A stretch of DNA of 64,000 bases from Pannonibacter tanglangensis (GTDB lineage Bacteria; Pseudomonadota; Alphaproteobacteria; Rhizobiales; Stappiaceae): assembly GCF_009915685.1 (NCBI RefSeq), contig NZ_JAABLP010000004.1. The stretch is one strand, 5' to 3'. Of the stretch, positions 8,955 to 19,543 are shown one piece after another. The translations under genes and the position numbers were made by a program. The notes beneath the pieces are model-generated. The model ran no database searches. It had not been told where the DNA came from and saw only the letters and a list, made by a program, of their open reading frames with translations. The stretch's first letter is position 1, and each line of letters begins with the position of its first letter.

Positions 8955-9353
8955 ATGACCGAACCGACTGCCGTGCGGCGCCCCGAGGGCGACCCGCTGC
9001 TGACCGTGACCTTTCTGTATTACCGCGACCTGCCCCGGGCGATGGCCTTCTACGAGCATGTGCTCGGCGTCGAGCTGGCCATTGATCAGGGCTGGTCGAA
9101 GATCTACCGCCTCGGCGGAACCGCCCATGTCGGCCTCGTCGACGAGACCCGCGGCTCGCATCGCGCCGCCGACCCGAAGCCGGTGCAGGTCTGCCTGCGG
9201 GTGAGCGATGTCGACGCCTGGCATGCCTGGGCCGCGAGCTGCAACGTCACCGGCCTCAGCGCCCCGAAGGACAGCCCCTCGCTCGGCATCCGCGCCTTCG
9301 TCTTCAACGATCCGGAAGGTTACCAGATCGAGATCCAGTCGGTTCTCGCCTGA
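8955..9353 (+). CDS. VOC-superfamily (glyoxalase/bleomycin-resistance-like) protein
   Basis: A 132-residue protein with the paired beta-alpha-beta-beta-beta pattern of the vicinal oxygen chelate fold (FYYRDLPRAMAFYEHVLGVE at the start, FNDPEGYQIEI near the end). The ATG at 8955 is preceded by a GGGAG and lies downstream of the promoter at 8895, which rules out an in-frame TTG at 8895 itself. It is the first gene of the operon containing the first dipeptide-type importer. Members include lyases, isomerases and dioxygenases, so the exact reaction is open. Confidence 0.7.
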   Translation: MTEPTAVRRPEGDPLLTVTFLYYRDLPRAMAFYEHVLGVELAIDQGWSKIYRLGGTAHVGLVDETRGSHRAADPKPVQVCLRVSDVDAWHAWAASCNVTGLSAPKDSPSLGIRAFVFNDPEGYQIEIQSVLA

Positions 9354-9456
9354 CGCCTTGCGTTTGCCCCGGCCCCGCACGGGCCGGGCACCTGGCCCCC
9401 GCCAGACCCAGAACGAGGGCACAAACCGCCCCGCACCCACCAGTGGAGATCAGCCA

Positions 9457-11004
9457 ATGACCATCAATGCCAACATCCGGAGGCTGCTTGCCTCCGCCGC
9501 CATGATCGCGCTCGCCAGCTCGGGCGCGCTCGCCAAGGACATCACCATCGGCCTGACGTCGGACGCCGTCCACATGGACCCGCAGGCCGGCGAGGAGCTC
9601 AGCTCCAACATCATGTACTACCATCTCTACGATCCGCTGGTGCGCCGCAGCGCGGATCTGGAGTTCGGTCCGGGCCTCGCCGAGAGCTGGAAGCTGGCCG
9701 ATGACACCACCTGGGTCTTCACCCTGCGCGACGGCGTGAAGTTCCATGACGGCGACACGCTGAAGGCCTCCGACGTGGTCTTCACGCTCGAGCGCCTGAA
9801 GAAGTCGCTGATGGCGAACCTTGCCGCCAACATCGAGAGCTTCCGCGCCATCGACGACCGCACGGTCGAGATCAAGACCTTCCGCCCCTATGCGGCCCTG
9901 CCCAATGATCTGGCGGCGATCCTGATCATGTCGGAAGACCATGTGAAGAAGGTCGGCGACGCCATCGACATGCAACCCGTCGGCACCGGCCCCTACAAGC
10001 TCGGCGAGTGGGTCAAGGAAGACCGCATCGTCCTGGAAGCCTTTGACGGCTACTACATGGGCGAAGCCAAGGTCGACAAGGTCACCTTCCGCCCGATCAC
10101 CAACCCGGCCACCCGCACGGCGGCGCTCCTGACCGGCGAGCTGGACATCGTGCAGGATCTGGCCGTGCGCGACGTCGCCCGCGTCAAGGAAACCGAAGGC
10201 TTCGAGGTCGTGACCCGTCCGAGCCTCCTGAACCTGGTGCTTGCCCTCGACATGCGCGAGAAGAGCCCGACCATCGAGGGCAAGAACCCGATGACGGACC
10301 AGCGCGTGCGTGAGGCGATGGCCCGCGCCATCGACGTCACCACCCTGTCGCGCGCCATCATGAACGGCCTGTCGACGCCCTCGGCCCAGTATGTGCCGGC
10401 GAGCCACATCGGCCATCTCGACGGCGCCGACTTCCGCCAGATGTATCCCTTCGACGTGGAGAAGGCCAAGGCGCTGATGGCCGAGGCCGGCTATCCGAAC
10501 GGCTTCACGCTGACGCTGGACGCCACCAACAACCGCTATGTCAACGATGCCCAGATTGCCCAGGCGCTGGCCTCGATGCTCGCCAAGATCAACGTCACGG
10601 TGAAGCTGAACCTGATGCCGAAGTCCAACTTCTTCGGCTACATCCGCGTGCCGTCCGACAACTCCAGCTTCATCATGTCCGGCTGGGACGTGCCCTCGGG
10701 CGACGCCGGTTCCATGTACAGCGTCATGTTCTACAGCCGCGGCAAGAAGGAAGGCTACGGCCAGGTCAACCGCGGCTCCTACTCCAATCCGGAGGTGGAT
10801 GCCCTCATCGACAAGGCCGACAGCACCCCGCGCGTCGAGGAGCGTGACGCCCACCTGCAGAAGGTGACCGAGCTTCTCCTCAAGGACATCCCGATGATTC
10901 CGGTCCACTACGAGCAGGACATCTACGCCGTCCGCAACGGCGTCGACTTCAAGCCCCGGACCGACAAGTTCATCTGGGCCTACGAGCTCGACGTGAAGGA
11001 CTAA
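9457..11004 (+). CDS. Dipeptide/oligopeptide-type ABC substrate-binding protein
   Basis: A 515-residue periplasmic receptor of the SBP_bac_5 family. The ATG at 9457 follows GGAG and gives a clear Sec signal (positively charged start, hydrophobic core, cleavage after GALAK). Family features include LAESWKLADDTTWVFTLRDGVKFHDG near residues 75-105 and the FDVEKAKALMAEAGYPNG segment. It precedes the permeases and ATPases of a Dpp-like importer. Such receptors bind peptides, but also nickel, opines and sugars. Confidence 0.9.
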   Translation: MTINANIRRLLASAAMIALASSGALAKDITIGLTSDAVHMDPQAGEELSSNIMYYHLYDPLVRRSADLEFGPGLAESWKLADDTTWVFTLRDGVKFHDGDTLKASDVVFTLERLKKSLMANLAANIESFRAIDDRTVEIKTFRPYAALPNDLAAILIMSEDHVKKVGDAIDMQPVGTGPYKLGEWVKEDRIVLEAFDGYYMGEAKVDKVTFRPITNPATRTAALLTGELDIVQDLAVRDVARVKETEGFEVVTRPSLLNLVLALDMREKSPTIEGKNPMTDQRVREAMARAIDVTTLSRAIMNGLSTPSAQYVPASHIGHLDGADFRQMYPFDVEKAKALMAEAGYPNGFTLTLDATNNRYVNDAQIAQALASMLAKINVTVKLNLMPKSNFFGYIRVPSDNSSFIMSGWDVPSGDAGSMYSVMFYSRGKKEGYGQVNRGSYSNPEVDALIDKADSTPRVEERDAHLQKVTELLLKDIPMIPVHYEQDIYAVRNGVDFKPRTDKFIWAYELDVKD

Positions 11005-11112
11005 GCCGCGTCAGGCTTGTCCGGCCCGGCAGGAGGCGGCTCCACACGCCTCCTGCCCCCTTCCTGCCCTTCCCTGCCCTCCCGGCGACCTGCCGGATGA
11101 AGGAACTGGCGC

Positions 11113-12078
11113 GTGCTTGGCTACACCATCAAACGTCTGTTGCAGATGATCTTCGTGCTGTGGATCGTCTCGGTGATCGTGTTCCTGATGATGAGCTTCA
11201 CCGGTGATCCGGTGTTCATGGTCATCCCGATCGACTCCACCGAAGCCGAGATTGCCCAGGCGCGGGAAATCCTCGGTCTGAACCGCTCGCTGCTCGAGCA
11301 GTATCTCATTTTCCTGAAAGGCATCCTGCAGGGGGACTTCGGCCGCTCCTATGTCTATCGCCAGCCCGCGCTGGACCTGATCCTCGAGCGTCTGCCGGCC
11401 ACCTTCGAGATCGTCCTGGTCGCCATCGTCCTGGCTGCCGTCGTCGCCATTCCGCTCGGCGTCTACGCCGGGGCCAATCCGAACCGCGCCAGCTCGCGGG
11501 CGATCATGTCGGCCTCGCTCCTCGGCATCTCGCTGCCCAGCTTCTGGGTCGGCATGATGCTGATCTTCCTGCTCGCCGTGCAGTGGCAGATGTTCCCCTC
11601 CTCCGGCCGGGGCGACACGGTCGATCTCGGCTGGTTCCGCACCTCGCTCCTGACCGCAGACGGCTGGCATCACATCCTTCTGCCCGCCCTCACCCTGTCG
11701 CTCGGCACCATGGCCATCATCCTGCGCATGACGCGCGCCGGCATGATGGAGGTGATGCGCCAGGACTACATCAAGTTCGCAAGGGCCAAGGGCGTGTCCC
11801 GGCGCGGCATGCTCTACGGCCACGGCCTGCGCAATGCCATGATCCCGGTCGTCACCATCTTCGGCCTGCAGCTCGGCGACCTGATCGCCTTCGCCACCAT
11901 CACGGAAACGATCTTCGCCTGGCCGGGCCTCGGCAAGCTGCTGATCGATTCCATCTACCGCGCCGACCGGCCCGTCATCGTCGTCTACCTGATGCTCGTG
12001 GCCGTGCTCTTCGTCGTCATCAACTTCCTGGTCGACATCATCTACACGTGGATCGACCCGCGCATCACGGTGAAATGA
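11113..12078 (+). CDS. Dipeptide-type ABC permease, DppB-like
   Basis: A 321-residue inner-membrane permease starting at GTG about 108 bases after the receptor gene. It has an N-terminal helix (MLGYTIKRLLQMIFVLWIVS), a periplasmic insertion and five further helices, with the EAA-type loop DYIKFARAKGVSRR. This matches the DppB/OppB subfamily. Its stop is followed one base later by the ATG of the DppC-like gene. Confidence 0.88.
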   Translation: MLGYTIKRLLQMIFVLWIVSVIVFLMMSFTGDPVFMVIPIDSTEAEIAQAREILGLNRSLLEQYLIFLKGILQGDFGRSYVYRQPALDLILERLPATFEIVLVAIVLAAVVAIPLGVYAGANPNRASSRAIMSASLLGISLPSFWVGMMLIFLLAVQWQMFPSSGRGDTVDLGWFRTSLLTADGWHHILLPALTLSLGTMAIILRMTRAGMMEVMRQDYIKFARAKGVSRRGMLYGHGLRNAMIPVVTIFGLQLGDLIAFATITETIFAWPGLGKLLIDSIYRADRPVIVVYLMLVAVLFVVINFLVDIIYTWIDPRITVK

Positions 12079-12079
12079 C

Positions 12080-12955
12080 ATGGCAGCGGGCTTCCTCTCC
12101 TCCGAATTCGTTCACAACTACAAGCGCAACGCCTCCGCCATCGCCGGCAGCCTGATCCTGGTCGTCTTCGCGCTGATCGTCGTCGCCGGGCCGCTGATGG
12201 TGGCGCAGAACCCCTACGACATCGCCCAGCTCGACCTGATGGATGCCTTCAAGCCGCCCATGTGGCTGGAGGGCGGCGAGGCCCGCTTTCCCTTCGGCAC
12301 CGACGGCCAGGGCCGCGACGTGCTGGCCGGCATCCTCTACGGCACCCGCGTGTCGGTGCTGATCGGCCTCAGCGCCATGGCCATGTCCTGCGTCATCGGC
12401 ACCACCCTCGGGCTGCTCGCCGGCTTCTACGGCGGCCGGCTCGATGCGGTCATCATGCGCATCGCCGACATCCAGCTGTCGTTTCCCTCGATGCTCATCG
12501 CCCTGTTCCTGATGTCGGCCTTCGGCACGGGCATCGACAAGGTGCTGATCTCGCTCACCGCCGTCGGCTGGGTCGTCTATGCCCGCACGGTGCGCGGCTC
12601 AACCCTGTCCGAGGTGCAGAAGGAATACATCCAGGCCGCCCGTGTCGCCGGCCTGCGCGACGGCAAGATCATCCGCCGCCACATCCTGCCCAATGTCATG
12701 ACGCCGCTGATCGTGGTGGCAACCGTCCAGGTCGGCACCTTCATCCTGATCGAGGCCAGCCTGTCCTTCCTCGGCGTCGGCGTGCCGATCACCGAACCCT
12801 CGCTCGGCCTCCTGATCAAGAACGGCTTCGACGTGCTGTTCTCCGGCCTGTGGTGGACCTCCGTCTTCCCCGGCATCGTCATCATGGCCCTTGTCTTCGG
12901 CATCAACCTGTTCGGCGACTTCCTGCGCGACGAGCTCAATCCGAGGCTGAAATGA
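12080..12955 (+). CDS. Dipeptide-type ABC permease, DppC-like
   Basis: A 291-residue partner permease with an N-terminal cytoplasmic segment, the FGTDGQGRDVLAGILYGTR signature of DppC/OppC proteins and the EAA loop (KEYIQAARVAGLRDGKII). It overlaps the following ATPase gene by four bases (ATGA). With the preceding permease it forms the membrane channel of the first Dpp-like importer. Confidence 0.88.
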   Translation: MAAGFLSSEFVHNYKRNASAIAGSLILVVFALIVVAGPLMVAQNPYDIAQLDLMDAFKPPMWLEGGEARFPFGTDGQGRDVLAGILYGTRVSVLIGLSAMAMSCVIGTTLGLLAGFYGGRLDAVIMRIADIQLSFPSMLIALFLMSAFGTGIDKVLISLTAVGWVVYARTVRGSTLSEVQKEYIQAARVAGLRDGKIIRRHILPNVMTPLIVVATVQVGTFILIEASLSFLGVGVPITEPSLGLLIKNGFDVLFSGLWWTSVFPGIVIMALVFGINLFGDFLRDELNPRLK

Positions 12956-13982
12956 CCGCAACACCTGCACTTGAAGCGGTCTCCCCCAAAGAGATCCCTG
13001 CAAAGACCGGCGCGCCGCTGCTGGCCGTCGAGGGCCTGCGCACCTGGTTCCACACCTTCTCCGGCACGGTGAAGGCCGTCGATGGCGTCAGCTTTGCCCT
13101 CCGCCCCGGCGAGATCATGGGGCTCGTCGGCGAGAGCGGCGGCGGCAAGTCGGTCGTCGGCTTCTCGATCCTCGGCCTGATCGACCCGCCGGGCCGCATC
13201 GAGGATGGCCGCATCCTGTTCGAGGGCCGCAACCTTGCCGGCCTGTCCGAGGCCGAGCTGCGCCAGATCCGGGGCCGGGACATCGCCATGGTGTTCCAGG
13301 ACCCGATGACCTCGCTCAATCCGCTGCACACGGTCGGCCGGCAGATGGACGAGATGCTCCAGCTGCACACCGGTCTGGACGCGGCCGCGCGCCGTGCCCG
13401 CTGCATCGAGATGCTGGAAAGCGTCGGCATTTCCCGTGCGGCCGACCGTCTGTCGGCCTATCCGCACCAGTTCTCCGGCGGCATGCGCCAGCGCGTCGTC
13501 ATTGCCATCGCCATGCTGGCCCGGCCGAAGCTTGTCATCGCCGACGAGCCGACCACGGCGCTCGACGTCACGATCCAGGCGCAGATCCTGAAGCTCATGC
13601 GCCGGCAGATCCGCGACAACGGCACCGCCATGATCCTCGTCACCCATGACCTGGCCGTCGTCTCCGAGATGGCGGACCACATCACGGTCCTCTACTGCGG
13701 CAAGGTGGTCGAACGCGGCCCGACCGACGACGTCATCCGCCGGCCGGCGCATCCCTACACGCGCGGCCTGATCGATTCCATTCCCGACCCGGCCCATCGC
13801 CAGCCGCGGCTGAAGCAGATCCCCGGGGCAGTGCCGGACATCCGCAAGCTGCCGAAGGGCTGCAGCTTCAAGGACCGCTGCTTCCGCGCTGAGGCCCGGT
13901 GCGGCGAGCGGGTGCCGGAGCTGGTCGTTCAGGGCGACCGCGCCCATGCCTGCCACTTTCCCCTGACCGAGGGAGACAGCCG

Positions 13983-13986
<4 letters not shown>
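12952..13986 (+). CDS. Dipeptide-type ABC ATPase, DppD-like
   Basis: A 344-residue ATPase with Walker A (GESGGGKS), signature FSGGMRQR, Walker B (LVIADEP) and switch His (VTHDL). The C-terminal oligopeptide-transporter extension carries a cysteine-containing motif (GCSFKDRCFRAEARC), known in the family. Start ATG overlaps the permease stop (ATGA). It pairs with the DppF-like ATPase that follows. Confidence 0.9.
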
Positions 13987-15005
<1,019 letters not shown>

Positions 15006-15006
15006 C

Positions 15007-16458
15007 ATGACCACGACCATCGCCCTTCCCCGCCTGCCGCTCGGCGACCCGCACGACTGCACCGATGCCAACGACGAGCTGACCCTCTATCAGGCCTTCT
15101 ACGACACGCTGGTCCGCCGCACGGACACAGGCTATGTCCCGCATCTGGCCGAGACCTGGTCCGTGGAGCCGGATGCGCGCACCTGGACCTTCATCATCCG
15201 CCCCGGCGTCCGCTTTCACGATGGCAGCCCCTGCGACGCGGCGGTCGTCGCCGCCTCGCTGGACCGCATGGCCCGCGAGGACAAGGGCTACACGCTGGGC
15301 TCGCCCGCTGTCTGGCGGCAATATCTCGGCGGCGCACGCCTTCACGCCGAGGGCCAGATCCTGACCGTGCATCTTGCGCGCCCGATGGCCGACCTTCTCG
15401 ATGTGCTGGTGCAGGGCTTCATCGTCGCGCCTTCGGCCTTCCCGCGTCTGGATGCCGGGGACCGCACCGCGATCTGCGGCACCGGCGCCTATATCTGCGA
15501 GAGCATTGGCGAGGGCGAGGTGATCGCCCGCCGCAATCCCGACTGGTTCGGCACGCCGGCGAAAAACGCGACCCTGCGCTTCCGGCTGGAGGCGGATCCC
15601 GTGCGCCGGCTGGCCATGGTGGCCGATGGCCGGGCCGCGCTCGCCAACTCCATTCCGCAGCCGCTGGTCAATTCCGGGCCTCCGGCGGGCGTGCAGTTCA
15701 AGCGCTTCACGATCCCCGTCTGCATCATCTACCTGCTCAATGCCGCCAAAGGCCCGCTGGCCGACGCAAGGGTACGGCGCGCCCTGTCGCTGGCCATCGA
15801 CCGCACCCGCATCATCCGCGAGGTGGTGCCCGATGCGGCCACGCCCCTCAACGGCTTCGTCAGTCCCCTGCATTTCGGCGCCGGGCGCGCGCCGGTCGAA
15901 GGGCCGGATCTGGCAATGGCCCAGGCGCTGCTGGCGGAGGCCGGCCACGCCGACGGGCTGACGCTCGCCGTCGATTGCCCGACGCGCCTGCCCGATGAAG
16001 CCGAGCGGCTGACCGCGATCCTGGGAAGTGAACTGGCCCCGCTCGGCGTGCGGCTTGACGTCCACTACCACACCGACCGCGAGGCCTATGCCCACATGGT
16101 GCGGCGCAAGGAGATCCGTGATCTCTGCGTCTTCGATTCCAGTCCGCTTTCCACCTTCCGCATCCTCTACGAGAAGATCGACAGCCGCGTTGCCGGCGCC
16201 TGGTGGGAGGGCTACCGCAACCCGGCCGTGGAGCGCCTGATCGACGCCGCGCGCACCGAGACCGATGATCGCCGCCGGCAGCACATCCTCGAAGAGGCCT
16301 ATGCCGAGCTGCAGCGCGACCCGCCCTGGCTCACGCTCTACAACCCGATCCGCACCATAGCGCTGCGCGGCGCGCACCCCGGCTTCATCATGCCCGTGGA
16401 CGGCGTGATCGACCCGGCCACCCTGCCGCTGCTGCCGGAAGACGGAGCGCCGGCATGA
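15007..16458 (+). CDS. SBP_bac_5-family binding protein without a signal peptide
   Basis: A 483-residue protein with the body of a peptide-type binding protein (LAETWSVEPDARTWTFIIRPGVRFHDG near residues 50-75; RRALSLAIDRTRII). The N-terminus (MTTTIALPRLPLGDPHDC) has no charged-hydrophobic signal and no lipobox, and the only upstream in-frame start also lacks one. It sits tightly between DppF and an amidohydrolase in the operon. It may be a cytoplasmic ligand-binding protein, or a receptor whose leader was lost. Confidence 0.75.
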   Translation: MTTTIALPRLPLGDPHDCTDANDELTLYQAFYDTLVRRTDTGYVPHLAETWSVEPDARTWTFIIRPGVRFHDGSPCDAAVVAASLDRMAREDKGYTLGSPAVWRQYLGGARLHAEGQILTVHLARPMADLLDVLVQGFIVAPSAFPRLDAGDRTAICGTGAYICESIGEGEVIARRNPDWFGTPAKNATLRFRLEADPVRRLAMVADGRAALANSIPQPLVNSGPPAGVQFKRFTIPVCIIYLLNAAKGPLADARVRRALSLAIDRTRIIREVVPDAATPLNGFVSPLHFGAGRAPVEGPDLAMAQALLAEAGHADGLTLAVDCPTRLPDEAERLTAILGSELAPLGVRLDVHYHTDREAYAHMVRRKEIRDLCVFDSSPLSTFRILYEKIDSRVAGAWWEGYRNPAVERLIDAARTETDDRRRQHILEEAYAELQRDPPWLTLYNPIRTIALRGAHPGFIMPVDGVIDPATLPLLPEDGAPA

Positions 16459-17930
16459 GCAGGACCATGACCGGGAGCAGCGAGGCCGACCTGATCCTGA
16501 CCGGCGGCTGGGTCATCCCGATGGACCCGGCCCGCCAGATCATCGAGAACGGTGCCGTCGCGATCAAGGATGGCCGGATCCTGGCCGTCGGCCCCGCGGC
16601 GGACATCGCCGCGACCTGGACGGCGGAGCGGATCATCGACACCACGGGCAAGGCCGTCCTGCCCGGCTTCATCGACGCCCACGCCCATGCCGGCCACGGC
16701 CTGATCAAGACCATGGCCATGGATGGCGGCGACCGCTGGGAGGAGATCTGCGGCGAGGTCTACACCACGGGCTCGACGCCGGAATTCTGGTATGCCGAGG
16801 CGCGGCTGGCCGCGCTCGAGCGCCTGCGCTTCGGCGTCACCACCGGCGTCTCGCTGCTGGGCGGCGGTGACACGATCCTGCGCAGCGACGATCCCGTCTA
16901 TGGCAGCGCCCACATCGAGGGCGTGCTGGAGGTCGGCGCCCGCTCCATCGTCGCCGTCGGGCCGACCCGCGCCCCGCATCCGCGCCTCTATGCCAACGGA
17001 GGGACCGGCGCGGCCTACATCGACTTCGCCACCCAGCTCGCCACGTCGCAAACCTTGCTGGCCCGCTGGCACGGCGCGGGTGACGGCCGCATCCGGCTGG
17101 CCCTGATCTATCCGGTGCTGCGCGACGAGCATGCGGACAAGATGTCAGCGGCCGACTTTGCGGACGCCTGCACTCAGGCACAGCGCACCCGGGCCCTGTC
17201 GCGCGAGGCCGGGGTTCTCTTCACCCAGGATGGCTACACCCGGGGCGCGGTCCTGCGCGCCGAGGCACTTGGCCTCCTCGGCCCGGATGCGCTCCTCTCC
17301 CACGCCACCAACCTGACGGACGAGGAAATCGCCATCGTCGCGGCGACCGACAGCCGCATCGCCCACAACCCCTCGGCCATTGCCTCGATCCTTGGCCGCT
17401 GCCCTGCCATCGAACTGATGCAGGCCGGTGCTACGGTTGCCATCGCGTCGGATGCGACCGCCCCGGACCGCTCCGGCGACATGTTCCGCCACATGCAGCA
17501 GGCCATGCACTATCATCGTCGCCATTTCCGTGATCCGCTCGTCCTGCCGCAGGGCAAGGCGCTGGAGATGGTCACCATCGACGCCGCGCGCGCCGTCGGC
17601 ATGGAGGCCGAGATCGGCTCGCTCGAGCCCGGCAAGCGCGCCGACATCATTACCGTCAACCTCGACCGCCCGCATCTGGCCCCCGCCAACATGGTTGTTC
17701 ACCGCCTCGTTTGCTTCGCCAATGGCAATGATGTGGACACGGTCATCGTCGGTGGTGAACTCTGCCTTTCGGGTGGCAAGCCGCTCAAGGTGAGCGAGGC
17801 CGCGATCATCGCTGACGCCAACCGCGAGGCCGAGGCCATGATCGACCGCATCGGCGCGCGCGCCGATCTGGCCCTGCCCGCCCATTTCTGGGGCACCCCG
17901 CGCCCCGCCATGCCGGAGACCGTCGCATGA
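16455..17930 (+). CDS. Amidohydrolase-superfamily protein (ATZ/TRZ-like)
   Basis: A 491-residue metal-dependent hydrolase, probably of a deaminase or amide-hydrolase type. The first metal pair is seen in GFIDAHAHAGHG, a later His in LLSHATNLTDEEI, and the metal Asp in IASDATAPDRSG. At the strand where relatives usually have a His (HxxE-like), the sequence reads LFTQDGYT, so that ligand appears replaced. It overlaps the preceding stop (ATGA) and the next gene (ATGA), so it belongs to the importer operon and probably acts on the imported compound. Confidence 0.75.
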   Translation: MSRTMTGSSEADLILTGGWVIPMDPARQIIENGAVAIKDGRILAVGPAADIAATWTAERIIDTTGKAVLPGFIDAHAHAGHGLIKTMAMDGGDRWEEICGEVYTTGSTPEFWYAEARLAALERLRFGVTTGVSLLGGGDTILRSDDPVYGSAHIEGVLEVGARSIVAVGPTRAPHPRLYANGGTGAAYIDFATQLATSQTLLARWHGAGDGRIRLALIYPVLRDEHADKMSAADFADACTQAQRTRALSREAGVLFTQDGYTRGAVLRAEALGLLGPDALLSHATNLTDEEIAIVAATDSRIAHNPSAIASILGRCPAIELMQAGATVAIASDATAPDRSGDMFRHMQQAMHYHRRHFRDPLVLPQGKALEMVTIDAARAVGMEAEIGSLEPGKRADIITVNLDRPHLAPANMVVHRLVCFANGNDVDTVIVGGELCLSGGKPLKVSEAAIIADANREAEAMIDRIGARADLALPAHFWGTPRPAMPETVA

Positions 17931-18586
17931 CGCTGCATATCCTCAATCCCAACTCGTCGCGCGTGGTCACCGACGGAATCGATGCCGCCATCGACCCGAT
18001 GCGCGCCGTCAGCCCGGTGGAGATCCGCTGCCACCTGCTCGCCGAAGGCCCGGCCGGCATCGAGACCCAGGCGCATGTCGACGGGGTCGTGCTGCCGCTG
18101 CTGGCCCAGGCCCGCGCGCTCGAAGACGGCGCCTCCGCCTTTGTCGTCGCCTGCTTCTCCGATCCCGGCCTTGCCGCCCTGCGCGAGCAGAGCCGCAAGC
18201 CCGTGCTCGGCATCGGCGAGAGCGCCTATCTGACCGCGCTGACGCTCGGCCAGCGCTTCGGCATCCTGTCGATCAAGCGCGGTTCCGTGGCCCGCCACAT
18301 CAAGACCCTCGGCGCGATGGGCCTTCTCGACCGGCTGGCGGCCGACCGTCCCATTGACCTCGGCGTTGCCGAGCTCTCCGACAGGGCCCGCACCTTTGCG
18401 CGGCTCACCGAGATCGGCACGCGTCTGCGCGACGATGACAGCGCCGACGTGCTGATCCTCGGCTGTGCCGGCATGGCAAGCTATCGCCTTGACCTTGAAA
18501 ACACCCTCGGGATACCGGTGGTCGACCCGTGCCAGGCGGCCACCGCCATGGCCATTGGCCGCATCGCCCTTGCCCGTTGTTCCTGA
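17927..18586 (+). CDS. Hydantoin racemase / Asp-Glu racemase family protein
   Basis: A 219-residue protein of the hydantoin-racemase type. The start (LHILNPNSS), the first catalytic-Cys region (VVACFSDPGL) and the second (LILGCAGM) are all in place, giving the two-Cys proton relay of cofactor-independent racemases. It is embedded in the operon by ATGA overlap. With the D-hydantoinase at the head of the island it suggests handling of a chiral cyclic amide, but related family members act on other substrates. Confidence 0.78.
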   Translation: MTLHILNPNSSRVVTDGIDAAIDPMRAVSPVEIRCHLLAEGPAGIETQAHVDGVVLPLLAQARALEDGASAFVVACFSDPGLAALREQSRKPVLGIGESAYLTALTLGQRFGILSIKRGSVARHIKTLGAMGLLDRLAADRPIDLGVAELSDRARTFARLTEIGTRLRDDDSADVLILGCAGMASYRLDLENTLGIPVVDPCQAATAMAIGRIALARCS

Positions 18587-18607
18587 TCCTGAACCGGAAG
18601 CCTGAAA

Positions 18608-19531
18608 ATGACCCGACTGACTGAAACGGCCCGTGGCGTCTATGTCATTGCCGCCACCCCCTTCACCGACAGCGGCGAGATCGACTTCGACAGCTGCGAC
18701 CGCATGGTCGACTTCTACCTCGACGCCGGCGCGACGGGCCTCACCGTTCTCGGCATCATGGGCGAAGCCCCGAAGCTGACGACGGACGAGTCCTCGACCA
18801 TCGTCGCCCGCATCCTGAAGCGCGTGAACGGCCGCGTGCCGATCGTCGTCGGTGCCTCCGCGCCGGGCTTCGCCCAGATGCAGGACCTCACCCGCCGGGT
18901 GATGGATGCCGGCGCGGCCGGCGTCATGGTCGCGCCTCCGGGCTCCCTGCGCACCGACGACCAGATCGTCACCTACTATACCCAGGTGGCCGAATTCCTC
19001 GGCGACACGCCCTTCGTCGTGCAGGACTTCCCGCTGACCACCGGCGTGCAGATGGCCGTTCCCGCGCTTGCCCGCATCTTCAACAGCCTGCCCACCGCCG
19101 TCTGCCTGAAGCACGAGGACTGGCCGGGCCTGGCCAAGATCACGGCGCTGCGCAAGGACGGCACGCTGAACCGCCGCATCTCGATCCTCTGCGGCAACGG
19201 CGGCGTCTTCCTGCCGGAGGAGATGGAGCGCGGCGCCGATGGCGCGATGACCGGCTTTGCCTATCCGGAGATGATGGTCTCCGTGGTCGAGCACCACGCC
19301 AAGGGGGACATGGAGCGCGCCCGCGACCTCTTCGATGCCTATCTGCCGCTCGCCCGCATGGAACAGCAGCCCGGCGCCGGCCTTGCCATCCGCAAGTACA
19401 TCATGTTCAGGCGCGGCATCATTGCGAGCCCGGCGCAGCGCAAGCCCGGCGCCAACCTCGATGCCCTGTCCCGCGCTGAAATCGACACTCTGATGGCCCG
19501 TCTCGACCGCCGTCTCAAGGAACTCGCATAA
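18608..19531 (+). CDS. DapA/N-acetylneuraminate-lyase family protein
   Basis: A 307-residue TIM-barrel lyase or aldolase. A GxxGE-type motif (GIMGEAPKLT) and the likely Schiff-base lysine (VCLKHEDWPG) are present. The position where many members carry the catalytic Tyr of YNxP reads VQDFP, so the reaction probably differs from dihydrodipicolinate synthesis. It lies 21 bases after the racemase gene with a GGAAG site. In this operon it may cleave or condense an oxo-acid released from the imported compound. Confidence 0.75.
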   Translation: MTRLTETARGVYVIAATPFTDSGEIDFDSCDRMVDFYLDAGATGLTVLGIMGEAPKLTTDESSTIVARILKRVNGRVPIVVGASAPGFAQMQDLTRRVMDAGAAGVMVAPPGSLRTDDQIVTYYTQVAEFLGDTPFVVQDFPLTTGVQMAVPALARIFNSLPTAVCLKHEDWPGLAKITALRKDGTLNRRISILCGNGGVFLPEEMERGADGAMTGFAYPEMMVSVVEHHAKGDMERARDLFDAYLPLARMEQQPGAGLAIRKYIMFRRGIIASPAQRKPGANLDALSRAEIDTLMARLDRRLKELA

Positions 19532-19543
19532 GGAACCGCTCCC

